This document shows, one piece after another, positions 24,050-31,621 of a stretch of DNA of 48,003 nt. The notes beneath the pieces are model-generated. The model searched no databases, was not told the DNA's origin, and worked only from the letters and a program-made list of their open reading frames with translations. The position numbers and the translations under genes were made by a program. The stretch is from Actinomycetota bacterium (GTDB lineage: Bacteria > Actinomycetota > Acidimicrobiia > Acidimicrobiales > Acidimicrobilacustridaceae). The stretch spans positions 1 to 48,003 of the forward strand of contig WLMU01000006.1 in the NCBI GenBank assembly GCA_009700115.1, written 5' to 3'. Numbering within the stretch: position 1 is the stretch's first letter; each line of letters begins with the position of its first letter.

Positions 24050-24982
24050 TTAGGGAAGAACCTTCATCACTTCTTCGGCCAACAAATGAATGTGGTCGAG
24101 GTCGTTCATGTCGAGCACCTGCAGGTACACGCGCGTGGCGCCGGCTTCGGCGAATGACGCGATCTTGTCGAGCACCTGCGCTGGTGAACCAGCAGCGCCA
24201 TTCAGAATGAGTTCGTCAACCTCACGACCGATGCGTTGAGCCCGACGAGCGATATCAGCATCGTTAGCGCCGATGCACAACACCTGCGCGACTGAATAGA
24301 TCATCGATTCGGGATCGCGACCGCGAGCTTCACATGCGGCGCGCACGTTGTCACACGACGCTCGATAGATCTCGACTGGCGGGAACGGAAGGTTGAATTC
24401 GCTGGCGTATTTCGCAGCCAATGCAGGCGTGCGCTTTGGTCCGTAACCACCCATGACGATCGGCGGCCCACCAGGCTGAACGGGCTTAGGAATCGCAGGC
24501 GAACCAACGATGGTGTGATGTTGCCCTTCGAACGAGTACTGCGAATCGAGCGGTGTGTTCCACATGCCGGTGATGATTTCGAGTTGCTCTTCGAGAATGT
24601 CGAAGCGCTGTCCAAGTGTGGGAAACGGAATGCCGTACGCGGTGTGTTCGGCATCGAACCAGCCAGCACCGAGACCAAGTTCGATACGACCGTCACTCAT
24701 GTCATCGATCTGCGCGACGGCTACTGCAAGCTGGCCCGGCAAACGGAATGTTGCCGAAGCGACGAGTGTGCCGAGACGAATCGTGCTGGTCTCGCGCGCG
24801 ATTGCACCGAGAGTGACCCACGAATCGGTGGGGCCAGGAAGGGGATCACCGGCCCCCATGCGCAGGTAATGGTCGGAACGGAAAAAGGCGTCGAATCCGA
24901 GCTTCTCGGAAAGTTGCGCAACCGCGAGTTGCTGGCGGTACGAAGCGCCCTGCTGGGGCTCAACAAAGATGCGAAGTTCCAT
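24050..24982 (-). CDS. LLM-class oxidoreductase, probably F420-dependent
   Basis: A 310-residue luciferase-like monooxygenase-fold protein. Features: 'FDAFFRSDHYLRMG', 'RLGTLVASATFRLPGQLAVAVAQIDDMSDGRIELGLGAGW' in shorter pieces, and 'VMGGYGPKRTPALAAKYA'. The 'LGAGW' segment and overall pattern match actinobacterial F420-dependent family members rather than bacterial luciferase. F420 versus FMN use cannot be proven from sequence, and the substrate is unknown. It lies 9 nt after the ccdA start region on the same strand, so it probably belongs to the ccdA-tlpA transcript. Confidence 0.85.
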   Translation of the reverse strand: MELRIFVEPQQGASYRQQLAVAQLSEKLGFDAFFRSDHYLRMGAGDPLPGPTDSWVTLGAIARETSTIRLGTLVASATFRLPGQLAVAVAQIDDMSDGRIELGLGAGWFDAEHTAYGIPFPTLGQRFDILEEQLEIITGMWNTPLDSQYSFEGQHHTIVGSPAIPKPVQPGGPPIVMGGYGPKRTPALAAKYASEFNLPFPPVEIYRASCDNVRAACEARGRDPESMIYSVAQVLCIGANDADIARRAQRIGREVDELILNGAAGSPAQVLDKIASFAEAGATRVYLQVLDMNDLDHIHLLAEEVMKVLP

Positions 24983-24991
24983 GGGCCGAGG

Positions 24992-25852
24992 CTACCTGTC
25001 GTCGGCGCGAGCTTTGCTGAGCAAGGCGATGAACACGACAAGCGCAATCACGAGGCTGAGGATGATGCCAATGCGGGTGGGCCCGACATCGTTGATCCAT
25101 TGGGTGATGTTTCCATTCAGGCTGAACATCCAGCCGGCGACGCCGCCGCCTGACGTGTTTCCGTTCAACACGCGCAGCTCGTACCAGCCGTAATAGGTGA
25201 CATACAGACCAGCAAGCACAAGCAGCACGCCCGAAATGCGATTGATGTAGGGCAGTACGCCTCGCATTTTCTTCACGATTCCCTGGCGAGCGAGCGCGAT
25301 CGCAAGTGTGAGCACGATCAACACAAGTCCCATGCCCAGTGCATAGGCAACGAATGCGCCGAGACCAACGAAGAAGTTCTGTTGGTCGATCACGGTTGAG
25401 ATCGCAGCAATAAATAACGACAACGTGCAGCTCAGTGAAACAAGTGCATAGGAAATGCCAAACACGAAGATCGAACCAAGTTCGCGACCTTCGGGGCTTT
25501 TCGAAATCTTTGGCAATCGCACAGTGATTTCACGACCCATCAGCAAACGAATACCGAGGACCACGAGAACAACACCCAACACGATCGTGAGCCATGGCAA
25601 CTTATCGTTGATGGAAGAAAGAATCGGATCAAGGACGAGTCCGAGAATTCCGAACACAACAACGAAACCGGCAGTCATTGCCGCGCCTACCGCCAGAGCA
25701 CGAAGCACAGTTGCATCAGCGCGATTGTCGGTGTCTCGCGCGTTCTCGAGTCCTAAGAAGTACGACAAATAGGCCGGCAACATCGCGAAGCCGCACGGGT
25801 TAAACGTGGCAACCATGCCAACACCGAATGCGTAAACAATTGCTGAGTTCAT
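24992..25852 (-). CDS. ccdA: Cytochrome c biogenesis protein CcdA/DsbD-like
   Basis: A membrane thiol transporter that passes reducing power from cytoplasmic thioredoxin to the outside. The 286-residue protein has about seven helices, with the two redox cysteines in 'FNPCGFAMLPAYLSYF' (first helix) and 'SLSCTLSLF' (fourth helix), in the arrangement of CcdA. The adjacent TlpA-like protein (2 nt away) is the natural extracytoplasmic acceptor. Together they would keep apocytochrome c heme motifs, such as CtaC's CAQCH, and possibly CuA cysteines reduced (inference from the family role). Confidence 0.92.
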   Translation of the reverse strand: MNSAIVYAFGVGMVATFNPCGFAMLPAYLSYFLGLENARDTDNRADATVLRALAVGAAMTAGFVVVFGILGLVLDPILSSINDKLPWLTIVLGVVLVVLGIRLLMGREITVRLPKISKSPEGRELGSIFVFGISYALVSLSCTLSLFIAAISTVIDQQNFFVGLGAFVAYALGMGLVLIVLTLAIALARQGIVKKMRGVLPYINRISGVLLVLAGLYVTYYGWYELRVLNGNTSGGGVAGWMFSLNGNITQWINDVGPTRIGIILSLVIALVVFIALLSKARADDR

Positions 25853-25853
25853 G

Positions 25854-26468
25854 TCACTTACCCGTTGCGGTCTTCACGAGTTCGGAGAACTGAGCTTGGG
25901 TGAGTGCACCCGAATGCGCGGCCAGAATCGTTCCGTTTGACGCCACGAGGACGGTGTAGGGGAGTCCCGTGCCACCGAGTTCACGCAGAATGGTTCCTTT
26001 GAGGTCGCGACCAAGCGGATAGGTCACGCCGGTGCGATCGGCCATTGCTTGGCCAAGGTCGGGAGATTCGAAGTAGTCGATCCCGAGAACGTCGATGTCA
26101 TTGCGTTTGGCCTGCCACACCTTCTCCAGCGCCGGCATTTCCGTTATGCACGGAACACAGGTTGATGACCACACATTGATGAGTAGTGGTTTGCCGTTCG
26201 GTGCGAGTTCTTTGGTCGAGCCGTCGAAGGCGACGTAAGTGAGTTTCGGCAACTTGGTACCGGCCACATCGTTCGTGATGACGAGTTCAGGAGGTTGCGT
26301 GGCGTTGGGGTCGAGTTTGGTGACATCCGATGAGGTCTTCGACGAACCACCCGAGATCGAGATGATCAGCGCAATTGCGAAACCCACGACAATCAGTCCC
26401 GCCACAGTGAGCGGGAGATAACGGCGCAGGGCCGATAGGGGTTGGGGAGGAAGCGGTGCGGGTTCCAT
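25854..26468 (-). CDS. TlpA/ResA-like thioredoxin-fold protein, membrane anchored
   Basis: A 204-residue protein with one N-terminal membrane helix (about residues 18-40) and an extracytoplasmic thioredoxin-like domain. The redox motif is 'WSSTCVPC' and the cis-Pro loop is 'GGTGLPYTVLV'. The listed ORF starts 48 codons earlier in a stretch without homology; ATG 26468 immediately before the helix is preferred, though its ribosome site is weak. The operon with ccdA supports a reductase role in cytochrome c or CuA maturation rather than disulfide formation. Confidence 0.88.
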   Translation of the reverse strand: MEPAPLPPQPLSALRRYLPLTVAGLIVVGFAIALIISISGGSSKTSSDVTKLDPNATQPPELVITNDVAGTKLPKLTYVAFDGSTKELAPNGKPLLINVWSSTCVPCITEMPALEKVWQAKRNDIDVLGIDYFESPDLGQAMADRTGVTYPLGRDLKGTILRELGGTGLPYTVLVASNGTILAAHSGALTQAQFSELVKTATGK

Positions 26469-26581
26469 GTGAGATCCGACTGCGAGAGGCAGTGCCGACC
26501 GTACTTGGACCCCCGCACCACTCCCAATCACCTCTCGGCCAGAGGCCGGTTCGGTGACAGGTCCGACTGTCCGAGGCTGCA

Positions 26582-26613
26582 GGTGGGATCGGCTCGGGGG
26601 CGGCGATCCCACC
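26582..26613 (-). terminator. Hairpin after whiB7
   Basis: A perfect 10-bp stem GGTGGGATCG / CGATCCCACC with a 12-nt loop, starting 20 nt beyond the whiB7 stop. No clear U-run follows on the minus strand, so termination strength is uncertain. Confidence 0.5.
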
Positions 26614-26633
26614 CGGCTGCGGGCAGGTGGTTG

Positions 26634-26978
26634 CTAGGCGGAGCGCAACCAGGACTGAAGATGCACCGGCACGGGGATGTCGGGCAGCTCATCCTCGATT
26701 CGAGCGAGCTTCGGCGGGCGGCCGCGGCGACGCTTGGTGGCGAGGATCTTTCCGTTGATGAACATTTGTCCACCCCACACGCCCCATGGCTCGTGGCGCT
26801 CAATGGCTCCTTCGAGACACTCGACGATCACCGGACAGGTCGAACAGATCGACTTGGCGATGGCGATGTCCTGGAGCTCTTCAGAGAAATAGACGCCGGT
26901 CAACGTGGCATTGAGGTCGTTGCATGCGGCGTCGGCCCTGACGGCCGGTGAGATGTCGTCGAGCGTCTCGGCGAGCAT
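26634..26978 (-). CDS. whiB7: WhiB7-type Fe-S transcriptional regulator
   Basis: A 114-residue WhiB-family protein that binds a 4Fe-4S cluster and the principal sigma factor. The four cluster cysteines are C19, C45, C48 and C54 (C-x25-CxxC-x5-C). The motif 'EPWGVWGG' and the basic AT-hook 'RRGRPPK' match WhiB7, the actinobacterial activator of intrinsic resistance to ribosome-targeting antibiotics. A tail of about 27 residues after the AT-hook is extra compared with the mycobacterial protein. ATG 26978 has AAGGA at a good distance; the upstream 38 codons of the listed ORF are leader. The leader of more than 240 nt carries an upstream ORF and a terminator, as described separately. Confidence 0.88.
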   Translation of the reverse strand: MLAETLDDISPAVRADAACNDLNATLTGVYFSEELQDIAIAKSICSTCPVIVECLEGAIERHEPWGVWGGQMFINGKILATKRRRGRPPKLARIEDELPDIPVPVHLQSWLRSA

Positions 26979-27042
26979 CGGTTCATTCCTTTCGTGGGTG
27001 CACCGTGGTGCAGGTGGGGTGGGGAGTCGAGGGACAGGCTTA

Positions 27043-27083
27043 GGTGGATGGACGTTGGTGGATGGACGTTGGTGGATGGGACG
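27043..27083. repeat. Tandem 14-bp repeat in the whiB7 leader
   Basis: Two exact copies of GGTGGATGGACGTT (27043-27056, 27057-27070) and a third imperfect copy with one inserted G. It lies between the attenuator terminator and the whiB7 start. On the mRNA strand it reads as C-rich, unstructured AACGTCCATCCACC units. Confidence 0.8.
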
Positions 27084-27094
27084 TGGCCGCACAT

Positions 27095-27125
27095 GAAGAA
27101 AGACCGCCGGGGGAACCCGGCGGCC
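27095..27125 (-). terminator. Attenuator terminator in the whiB7 leader
   Basis: On the minus strand GGCCGCCGGG and CCCGGCGGTC form a 10-bp GC-rich stem with a TTCC loop and a single G-U pair, directly followed by TTTCTTC. It lies 126 nt before the whiB7 start and after the upstream ORF. No minus-strand gene ends here, so it most likely serves as a conditional terminator for whiB7. Confidence 0.75.
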
Positions 27126-27173
27126 TCAGTGCATGTACGCAGTGGTTACTGCGTCAGCTCAGAGATCGCCGGG
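27116..27173 (-). promoter_or_regulatory. Predicted antiterminator of the whiB7 leader
   Basis: mRNA segment CCCGGCG (plus-strand 27167-27173) inside the last codons of the upstream ORF is perfectly complementary to CGCCGGG (27116-27122), which is also the 5' arm of the terminator. A CTC/GAG pair extends it after a 2x2 internal loop, and a perfect 7-bp hairpin ACGCAGT-AACC-ACTGCGT (27137-27154) sits inside. A ribosome ending at the upstream stop codon would cover CCCGGCG and allow termination; an earlier stall would free it. Confidence 0.6.
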
Positions 27174-27221
27174 ACGGGTGCTTATGACCAAAGGTCGTAA
27201 AAGCATTTGTCTCGGTGGCAT
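27159..27221 (-). CDS. 20-codon upstream ORF (leader peptide) of whiB7
   Basis: ATG 27221 to TGA 27159 encodes 20 residues, 'MPPRQMLLRP' onward, ending '...TRPGDL'. It is too short for the supplied ORF track. There is no strong Shine-Dalgarno; an internal ATG at 27206 with GAG upstream is an alternative start giving 15 residues. Its final codons (CCC GGC G) contain the antiterminator strand. Mycobacterial whiB7 also has an upstream ORF followed by an intrinsic terminator, so the arrangement fits established biology, though translation here is not demonstrated. Confidence 0.55.
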   Translation of the reverse strand: MPPRQMLLRPLVISTRPGDL

Positions 27222-27349
27222 ACCAAGTGGCGGAAATGGTCACGTTGGCGCGCGATGCCACAGGCGCGACGGTGGCCGGAATGGCCGAATTACGCGGTGT
27301 GGAGGCGGTCGTGAACATGAACTCCACCGAACCATGCCTGTAGTGGCCC

Positions 27350-27372
27350 CGTCAACTGAATTACTAGAAATT
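27350..27372 (-). promoter_or_regulatory. Candidate whiB7 promoter element (AT-rich block before TTGACG)
   Basis: On the minus strand an AT-rich stretch (AATTTCTAGTAATTCAG) directly precedes TTGACG. WhiB7-controlled promoters are known to have AT-rich DNA just upstream of -35, bound by the AT-hook. A convincing -10 at the right spacing is not seen, so this is only a candidate. Confidence 0.25.
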
Positions 27373-27406
27373 GGCCTGTTCCCGTTCCTGCCAAGGGATC
27401 GGGGGC

Positions 27407-27412
27407 TAGCGT
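27407..27412 (+). promoter_or_regulatory. -10 box for leaderless acyl-ACP thioesterase gene
   Basis: TAGCGT ends 8 nt before ATG 27421, with no ribosome site. This fixes the start of the thioesterase well inside the listed ORF and leaves 27222-27406 as divergent regulatory DNA shared with whiB7. Confidence 0.5.
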
Positions 27413-27420
27413 CGCTGGTC

Positions 27421-28266
27421 ATGGGAAACGCGGATTCGGCGGCGGAACAGGGTTCGACCCGGCGATCTGAGCGCGAAAACGGCGCCAGCCGAGTGCTGCC
27501 TCTACCGGCCTCGGGCCGAGTGTTTCGGCGCGAGCGGCGGGTGCGGTTGGGCGATGTTGATGCCACGGGCCGCCTTCGCCTCGATGCGGTGGCCCGCTAT
27601 CTCCAAGATGTCGCCACCGATGATTCCGATGATGTTGGCAGCCTCGAGGCCCGGGCATGGGTAGTTCGGCGCACGCTGATCGAACAGCGCAAAGCGATGC
27701 GCAATAGCGAAGACGTTTCGCTGGCCACGTTCTGTTCGGGAATGGGCAGCCGCTGGGCCGAACGTCGTGTGTCAATGACCGGAGAGCACGGCGGTTCGGT
27801 GGAAGCGGTGACCTTATGGGTGCATCTCGACCCTGTGACCGGTCGTCCGAAGACCTTGCCCGCTGAGTTTGTCGCGACCTACACCGAACCCTCGGGTGGT
27901 CGTGAAGTCACTGCCCGCCAAGTGCATGATCCTGTGGTTCCTGGTGACGACGGTGTGCACACGATGCCATGGTGGCCGCGAGTTACCGACCTTGATGTTC
28001 TCAATCACGTGAACAATGCGGTGTCATGGGAAGTCGTGGAACAAACGCTTGAGCGCGTGCGTGCCCGTGAACTTCTCGACCTCGATACCGGAAGTTCGTT
28101 GCGCGCGGAAGTTGAATTTCGCGATGCAATTGATCACGACGTGGTTATTGCGGCGATGCCACTGACGATTGCGTATCGAGTGGTCAACGACGTTCTCGAA
28201 ATCGCGTTGTGGTCGACCGATGCTGAAACGGTGCACATGACCGCACAGGTCACGTCACTGGGTTGA
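27421..28266 (+). CDS. Acyl-ACP thioesterase, FatA-like double hotdog protein
   Basis: A 281-residue protein with two hotdog domains. The first begins 'VRLGDVDATGRLRLDAVARYLQDVATDD', and the second contains 'VTDLDVLNHVNNAVSWEVVEQ', the region that holds the Asp/Asn/His catalytic set (D-x-N-x-H) of FatA/FatB thioesterases. These release free fatty acids from acyl carrier protein. The listed ORF starts at 27133. ATG 27421 is chosen because homology starts about 40 residues later and a TAGCGT box is 8 nt upstream. It is divergent from whiB7 and convergent with mrp. Confidence 0.85.
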   Translation: MGNADSAAEQGSTRRSERENGASRVLPLPASGRVFRRERRVRLGDVDATGRLRLDAVARYLQDVATDDSDDVGSLEARAWVVRRTLIEQRKAMRNSEDVSLATFCSGMGSRWAERRVSMTGEHGGSVEAVTLWVHLDPVTGRPKTLPAEFVATYTEPSGGREVTARQVHDPVVPGDDGVHTMPWWPRVTDLDVLNHVNNAVSWEVVEQTLERVRARELLDLDTGSSLRAEVEFRDAIDHDVVIAAMPLTIAYRVVNDVLEIALWSTDAETVHMTAQVTSLG

Positions 28267-28281
28267 TCGCTGGGCAGCGAA

Positions 28282-29454
28282 TCAATCAGTTGCATCGAGC
28301 GCAGCAAGGGCTGCGTCGAGCATTCGTGCAGAACAGCCGCTCATTGAAATAGGCGGTGCCAGTTCAGTCACAAGGAGTTCGGTAATTGCACGAAGGGCCG
28401 ATGATGCTTCGCCTCCACTGAGCACGATTGGTGCACCAGAATCGCCGCCCAGAGATACGGCGGGTTCAAGGGGAATGCAACCAAGGAGCGGAAGGCCCTC
28501 GTCGGCTGCGAGCCTTGCGCCGCCGCCTTCACCGAATACAGCGTGCGTGTGTCCATGTTCGCAGGTAAACGCACTCATGTTTTCGATAACGCCGAGAACA
28601 TGAAGATGACTTTTGCGGGCCATGGTGACAGCGCGAGTGGCGACACGTTGCGCGCCGACTGCAGGAGTCGTGACGACGATCATCTCCGCTTGCGGGAGCA
28701 TGCGGGCTAATCCCATTTGCACGTCGCCAGTGCCCGGCGGAAGGTCGACGACGATGTAGTCGAGATCGGTTGCCCAAGAAACGTCTTCGAGAAAGTGCTG
28801 CACGGCGCGATTCAAAATAAGGCCGCGCCACATGAGCGCGTCGGTTTCATCGTCAACAAGTAATCCCATAGAGACGACATCGAGTCGACCGGTACCGATA
28901 GGAATCGACTTCGGAATGATCGTGCGTTCTTCGTTGGGTCCAGTGGTTGCTTCGAGGCGACCTTCAATGCCGAGCATGCGTGGAATTGAGAAACCCCAGA
29001 TGTCGGCATCGATGACGCCAACGGCGAAACCCCGATCGGCAAGTGCCGCAGCGATGTTCGCCGTGACTGACGATTTACCGACGCCACCTTTGCCCGAAGC
29101 AATGGCAAGCACGCGTGCACCCGGCGGAACTCGGTTGGGGCCGGCAGAAGATTGCGCGTGCTTGCGGGCGACGTTCATGGCCGCCGCCTTCTGATCGGCA
29201 TCCATCTCGGCCCAGTCAATGGAGGCAGAGGTGATGCCCGGGAGAGCTTCGATGCGGGTGAGAATCTCGCGCTTCAGTTGCGCCTTCAGTGGGCAGCCGG
29301 CCGTGGTGAGGGCCACAACAACCACCGCTGCGCCGGCCTCGGACACTGTGGCTGACCGGGCCATTCCCAGTTCCACGATGTCAGCGCCCAACTCAGGATC
29401 GATAACGCCACGAAGCGCTGTGAGGATCTCGTCGCTCGTGGGAAGGGTGGCCAT
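28282..29454 (-). CDS. mrp: Iron-sulfur carrier ATPase, Mrp/ApbC family
   Basis: A P-loop NTPase that carries and transfers Fe-S clusters. Residues 1-90 form a MIP18/DUF59 domain ('GVIDPELGADIVELGMA'), and the ATPase core shows the deviant Walker A 'ASGKGGVGKSSVTANIA', 'GVIDADIWG' and 'IVVDLPPGTGD'. The usual C-terminal CxxC that bridges a cluster is replaced by 'CEHGHTH', with only one Cys; actinobacterial members often lack the CxxC. The neighbouring divergent erpA gene supports an Fe-S role. Length 390 is normal for the DUF59-containing form. Confidence 0.93.
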   Translation of the reverse strand: MATLPTSDEILTALRGVIDPELGADIVELGMARSATVSEAGAAVVVVALTTAGCPLKAQLKREILTRIEALPGITSASIDWAEMDADQKAAAMNVARKHAQSSAGPNRVPPGARVLAIASGKGGVGKSSVTANIAAALADRGFAVGVIDADIWGFSIPRMLGIEGRLEATTGPNEERTIIPKSIPIGTGRLDVVSMGLLVDDETDALMWRGLILNRAVQHFLEDVSWATDLDYIVVDLPPGTGDVQMGLARMLPQAEMIVVTTPAVGAQRVATRAVTMARKSHLHVLGVIENMSAFTCEHGHTHAVFGEGGGARLAADEGLPLLGCIPLEPAVSLGGDSGAPIVLSGGEASSALRAITELLVTELAPPISMSGCSARMLDAALAALDATD

Positions 29455-29561
29455 AGCGGAAATCTACCGGCGGAAACGGCGGTTGGCCCTCCTCAACATG
29501 GGAACTTGGCCATGGTTCCGCTAACCTTTTTTCAAACACCGCTTTATCACGGAGGTCCACA

Positions 29562-29882
29562 GTGATCACGCTCACCGAAACCGCTTCTACCAAGGTTGCG
29601 GAACTCATTGCTCAAGAGGGTCAGGAAGACCTCATGTTGCGCGTCGCTGTTCGTCCTGGTGGCTGCAGCGGCTTTAGCTACGAGATGTTCTTCGATTCCG
29701 AGAAGGACTCCGAAGACGTTGTGAACACCGAGTTCGGTGTTCCCGTCGTGGTCGATCCTTCAAGCGCTCAGCTCCTCACCGGTGCCACCCTTGATTACAA
29801 GGACGGCCTCCAGGGTGCAGGTTTCGCGATCGACAACCCCAACGCCCAGAAGACGTGTGGCTGCGGTAACTCGTTCAGCTGA
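29562..29882 (+). CDS. erpA: Iron-sulfur cluster insertion protein ErpA (A-type carrier)
   Basis: A 106-residue HesB/IscA-family carrier. The three cluster cysteines are in 'GGCSGFSYEM' and 'CGCGNSFS' near the C-terminus. A strong GGAGG lies 6 nt before the GTG start. It is divergent from mrp and followed by a hairpin and by an Fe-S flavoprotein-like gene that would need clusters. A TAACCT box at 29522-29527 could be the -10 element, giving a 5' UTR of about 35 nt. Confidence 0.94.
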   Translation: MITLTETASTKVAELIAQEGQEDLMLRVAVRPGGCSGFSYEMFFDSEKDSEDVVNTEFGVPVVVDPSSAQLLTGATLDYKDGLQGAGFAIDNPNAQKTCGCGNSFS

Positions 29883-29901
29883 TTCTGCTTTTACTTTCTG
29901 A

Positions 29902-29929
29902 ACGACGACCGCCTCCGGGCGGTCGTCGT
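29902..29929 (+). terminator. GC-rich hairpin after erpA
   Basis: A perfect 12-bp stem ACGACGACCGCC / GGCGGTCGTCGT with loop TCCG, 19 nt after the erpA stop. The T-run is missing (CGCGTAAC follows), so it may terminate poorly or act as a 3' stabiliser. Confidence 0.6.
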
Positions 29930-29973
29930 CGCGTAACCCCTAGGTTCCCGATCAACGATTCGATCGCGATGTC

Positions 29974-31617
29974 ATGACTGATCCAACTTCAATCGAAACT
30001 GCGCAGATCACGTTCGTCGTCGATGGCGAAGAAGTGAGTGTTCCCGACAACGGCGTGTCGTTGTTGGCCGCACTGCGTGGTCGACTCGGAGTTCGTGCGC
30101 CCAAAGCAGGTTGTAATCCGCAGGGGCAATGCGGCTGTTGCACGGTTTTGGTCGACGGTGCCCCACGAGTTTCATGCGTAACGCCAGTTCGTCGTATTGC
30201 TGGGCGTGTCATCACAACAGTTGATGGTCTGGCGGAAGAAGATCGCGAACGTTGGTCCGACGCGTTGTTGGCTACCGGCGGCAGTCAGTGCGGGTTCTGC
30301 ACTCCAGGCATCGTGTGCCGGCTTGAGGGTTTGCGTTCGAAGAACACTGCAGTCGACGATCTCGATGCGGTGGACCGGGCGTTAGCTGCGCATCTGTGTC
30401 GATGCACGGGGTGGCAAACAATCCGCGAAGCGTGGTCGATGGTGGTGAGCGGTTCCTCTGTTGTGGAACGTGCACGCGGCGAGGAACGCAATTTCGACGA
30501 TGCATCGCGCCGGGCAACGATCGAAGGTCATTCAACGCAGCAGGTTTCCGCCGACGTTGTGCTTGGGCGTGGAGGTTTCTCTGAAGACACCGCCCCGCTC
30601 GATTCGTTAGTTGCCGTTCCCGACGGAGAAGGCGGATGGGTTGTAGCCGATTCGTTAACCGAAGCTCGTGCGTTGGCAGGCAAGGTGCAAGGCCGACACG
30701 GCACCACCTCACCCGAGCCGCCCTTGGCACTTCCTGAAGGCGAGTGGGAACTCACGTTGCGAACCGGCTGGGTGGAACCAGCCTATTTAGAGACCGACGC
30801 GTCTTGGTGCGAACCCGGAGGCGAACCGTTCACATCGCTGGCCAACGGAGGAGCATTTGGTGGCAAGTCGACCACCAATGTCGGACATGTTGCTCGTGAA
30901 CTTGCCTATGAACATCGCCAAGCGATTCGTGTGGTGTTGTCACGAGAAGACGTTGTGCGCGACGGACCAAAGCGTCCACCCATTGCCGCGGGCGTCCGTG
31001 CCGATGGCTCAGGTGTGATCCGTGTCGTACGCACGGAAGGTATCGCCGAAGCAATTAGGAACATCGCGCCGCAATTTGTGGTTGAAGAAGTTGACGTTGT
31101 TGGGCCACCGACCTCGGTAGATATCCGTGGAGCCGGTGTTGCCGAAGCACAGATCCTGCTTGCTGCGCTTGCCGCCAAGAACGCGGATGAATCGGGCGAT
31201 AACAACGCTCACAGCGCAACGGTGACAAGTGCCGAGGGAGCGAGCGCCACGGTTGCAATCGGTCTCGATGGCGTCGTCCGCGTTGATCTGAAATGTGGTC
31301 GAGTGCTCGATGCGATTGTTCTGCGTTCCTACGCGATCGGCGCGGTGCACATGGCGCTTGGTTGGGTTACCAGCGAAGGATTGTCGGTTGATGAAGACGG
31401 AATGATTAGTGATCTGACGATTCGTTCATTCGGCGTGCTTCGTTCTGCCGATATGCCCCATGTCGAGGTCACGCTGCACGAGGAAGACTCCGAACCGGTC
31501 AATGGTTCCGATGCAGTCTTTGCTGCCACGGCCGCCGCAGTGTGGTCGGCCCAAGGTTGGCCGACTGACTGGCCGACGGGTCGCAGTGTTCTCAGCAATG
31601 CTCGTGTGGCACAGTGA
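29974..31617 (+). CDS. Compact xanthine-dehydrogenase-like fusion: [2Fe-2S] domains plus reduced molybdopterin-type domain
   Basis: Residues 1-160 are a CoxS-like unit with two [2Fe-2S] clusters: 'CNPQGQCGCC' plus a later Cys, then 'CGFCTPG' and 'HLCRCTGW'. The remaining 385 residues resemble scattered parts of the molybdopterin subunit, including 'LANGGAFGGKSTTN' (family GGxFGGK) and 'DIRGAGVAEAQ'. A normal large subunit alone has about 750 residues, so roughly half is missing. Where the family has the catalytic Glu (GxGE) before the final helix, this protein has 'EPVNGSDAVFAATAA', with no Glu at the aligned site. No FAD subunit or molybdenum-cofactor gene is in the window. Activity is therefore doubtful; it could be an electron-transfer or degenerate enzyme. 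Confidence 0.75.
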   Translation: MTDPTSIETAQITFVVDGEEVSVPDNGVSLLAALRGRLGVRAPKAGCNPQGQCGCCTVLVDGAPRVSCVTPVRRIAGRVITTVDGLAEEDRERWSDALLATGGSQCGFCTPGIVCRLEGLRSKNTAVDDLDAVDRALAAHLCRCTGWQTIREAWSMVVSGSSVVERARGEERNFDDASRRATIEGHSTQQVSADVVLGRGGFSEDTAPLDSLVAVPDGEGGWVVADSLTEARALAGKVQGRHGTTSPEPPLALPEGEWELTLRTGWVEPAYLETDASWCEPGGEPFTSLANGGAFGGKSTTNVGHVARELAYEHRQAIRVVLSREDVVRDGPKRPPIAAGVRADGSGVIRVVRTEGIAEAIRNIAPQFVVEEVDVVGPPTSVDIRGAGVAEAQILLAALAAKNADESGDNNAHSATVTSAEGASATVAIGLDGVVRVDLKCGRVLDAIVLRSYAIGAVHMALGWVTSEGLSVDEDGMISDLTIRSFGVLRSADMPHVEVTLHEEDSEPVNGSDAVFAATAAAVWSAQGWPTDWPTGRSVLSNARVAQ

Positions 31618-31621
31618 GTTC

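Noticed and set aside
27043-27083. Tandem repeat as a CRISPR array
   Set aside because: Units are contiguous 14-mers without spacers and there are no cas genes.
27095-27125. Hairpin at 27104-27123 as the terminator of an upstream minus-strand gene
   Set aside because: The nearest upstream coding sequence is the divergent plus-strand thioesterase; no minus-strand gene other than the 20-codon ORF precedes it.
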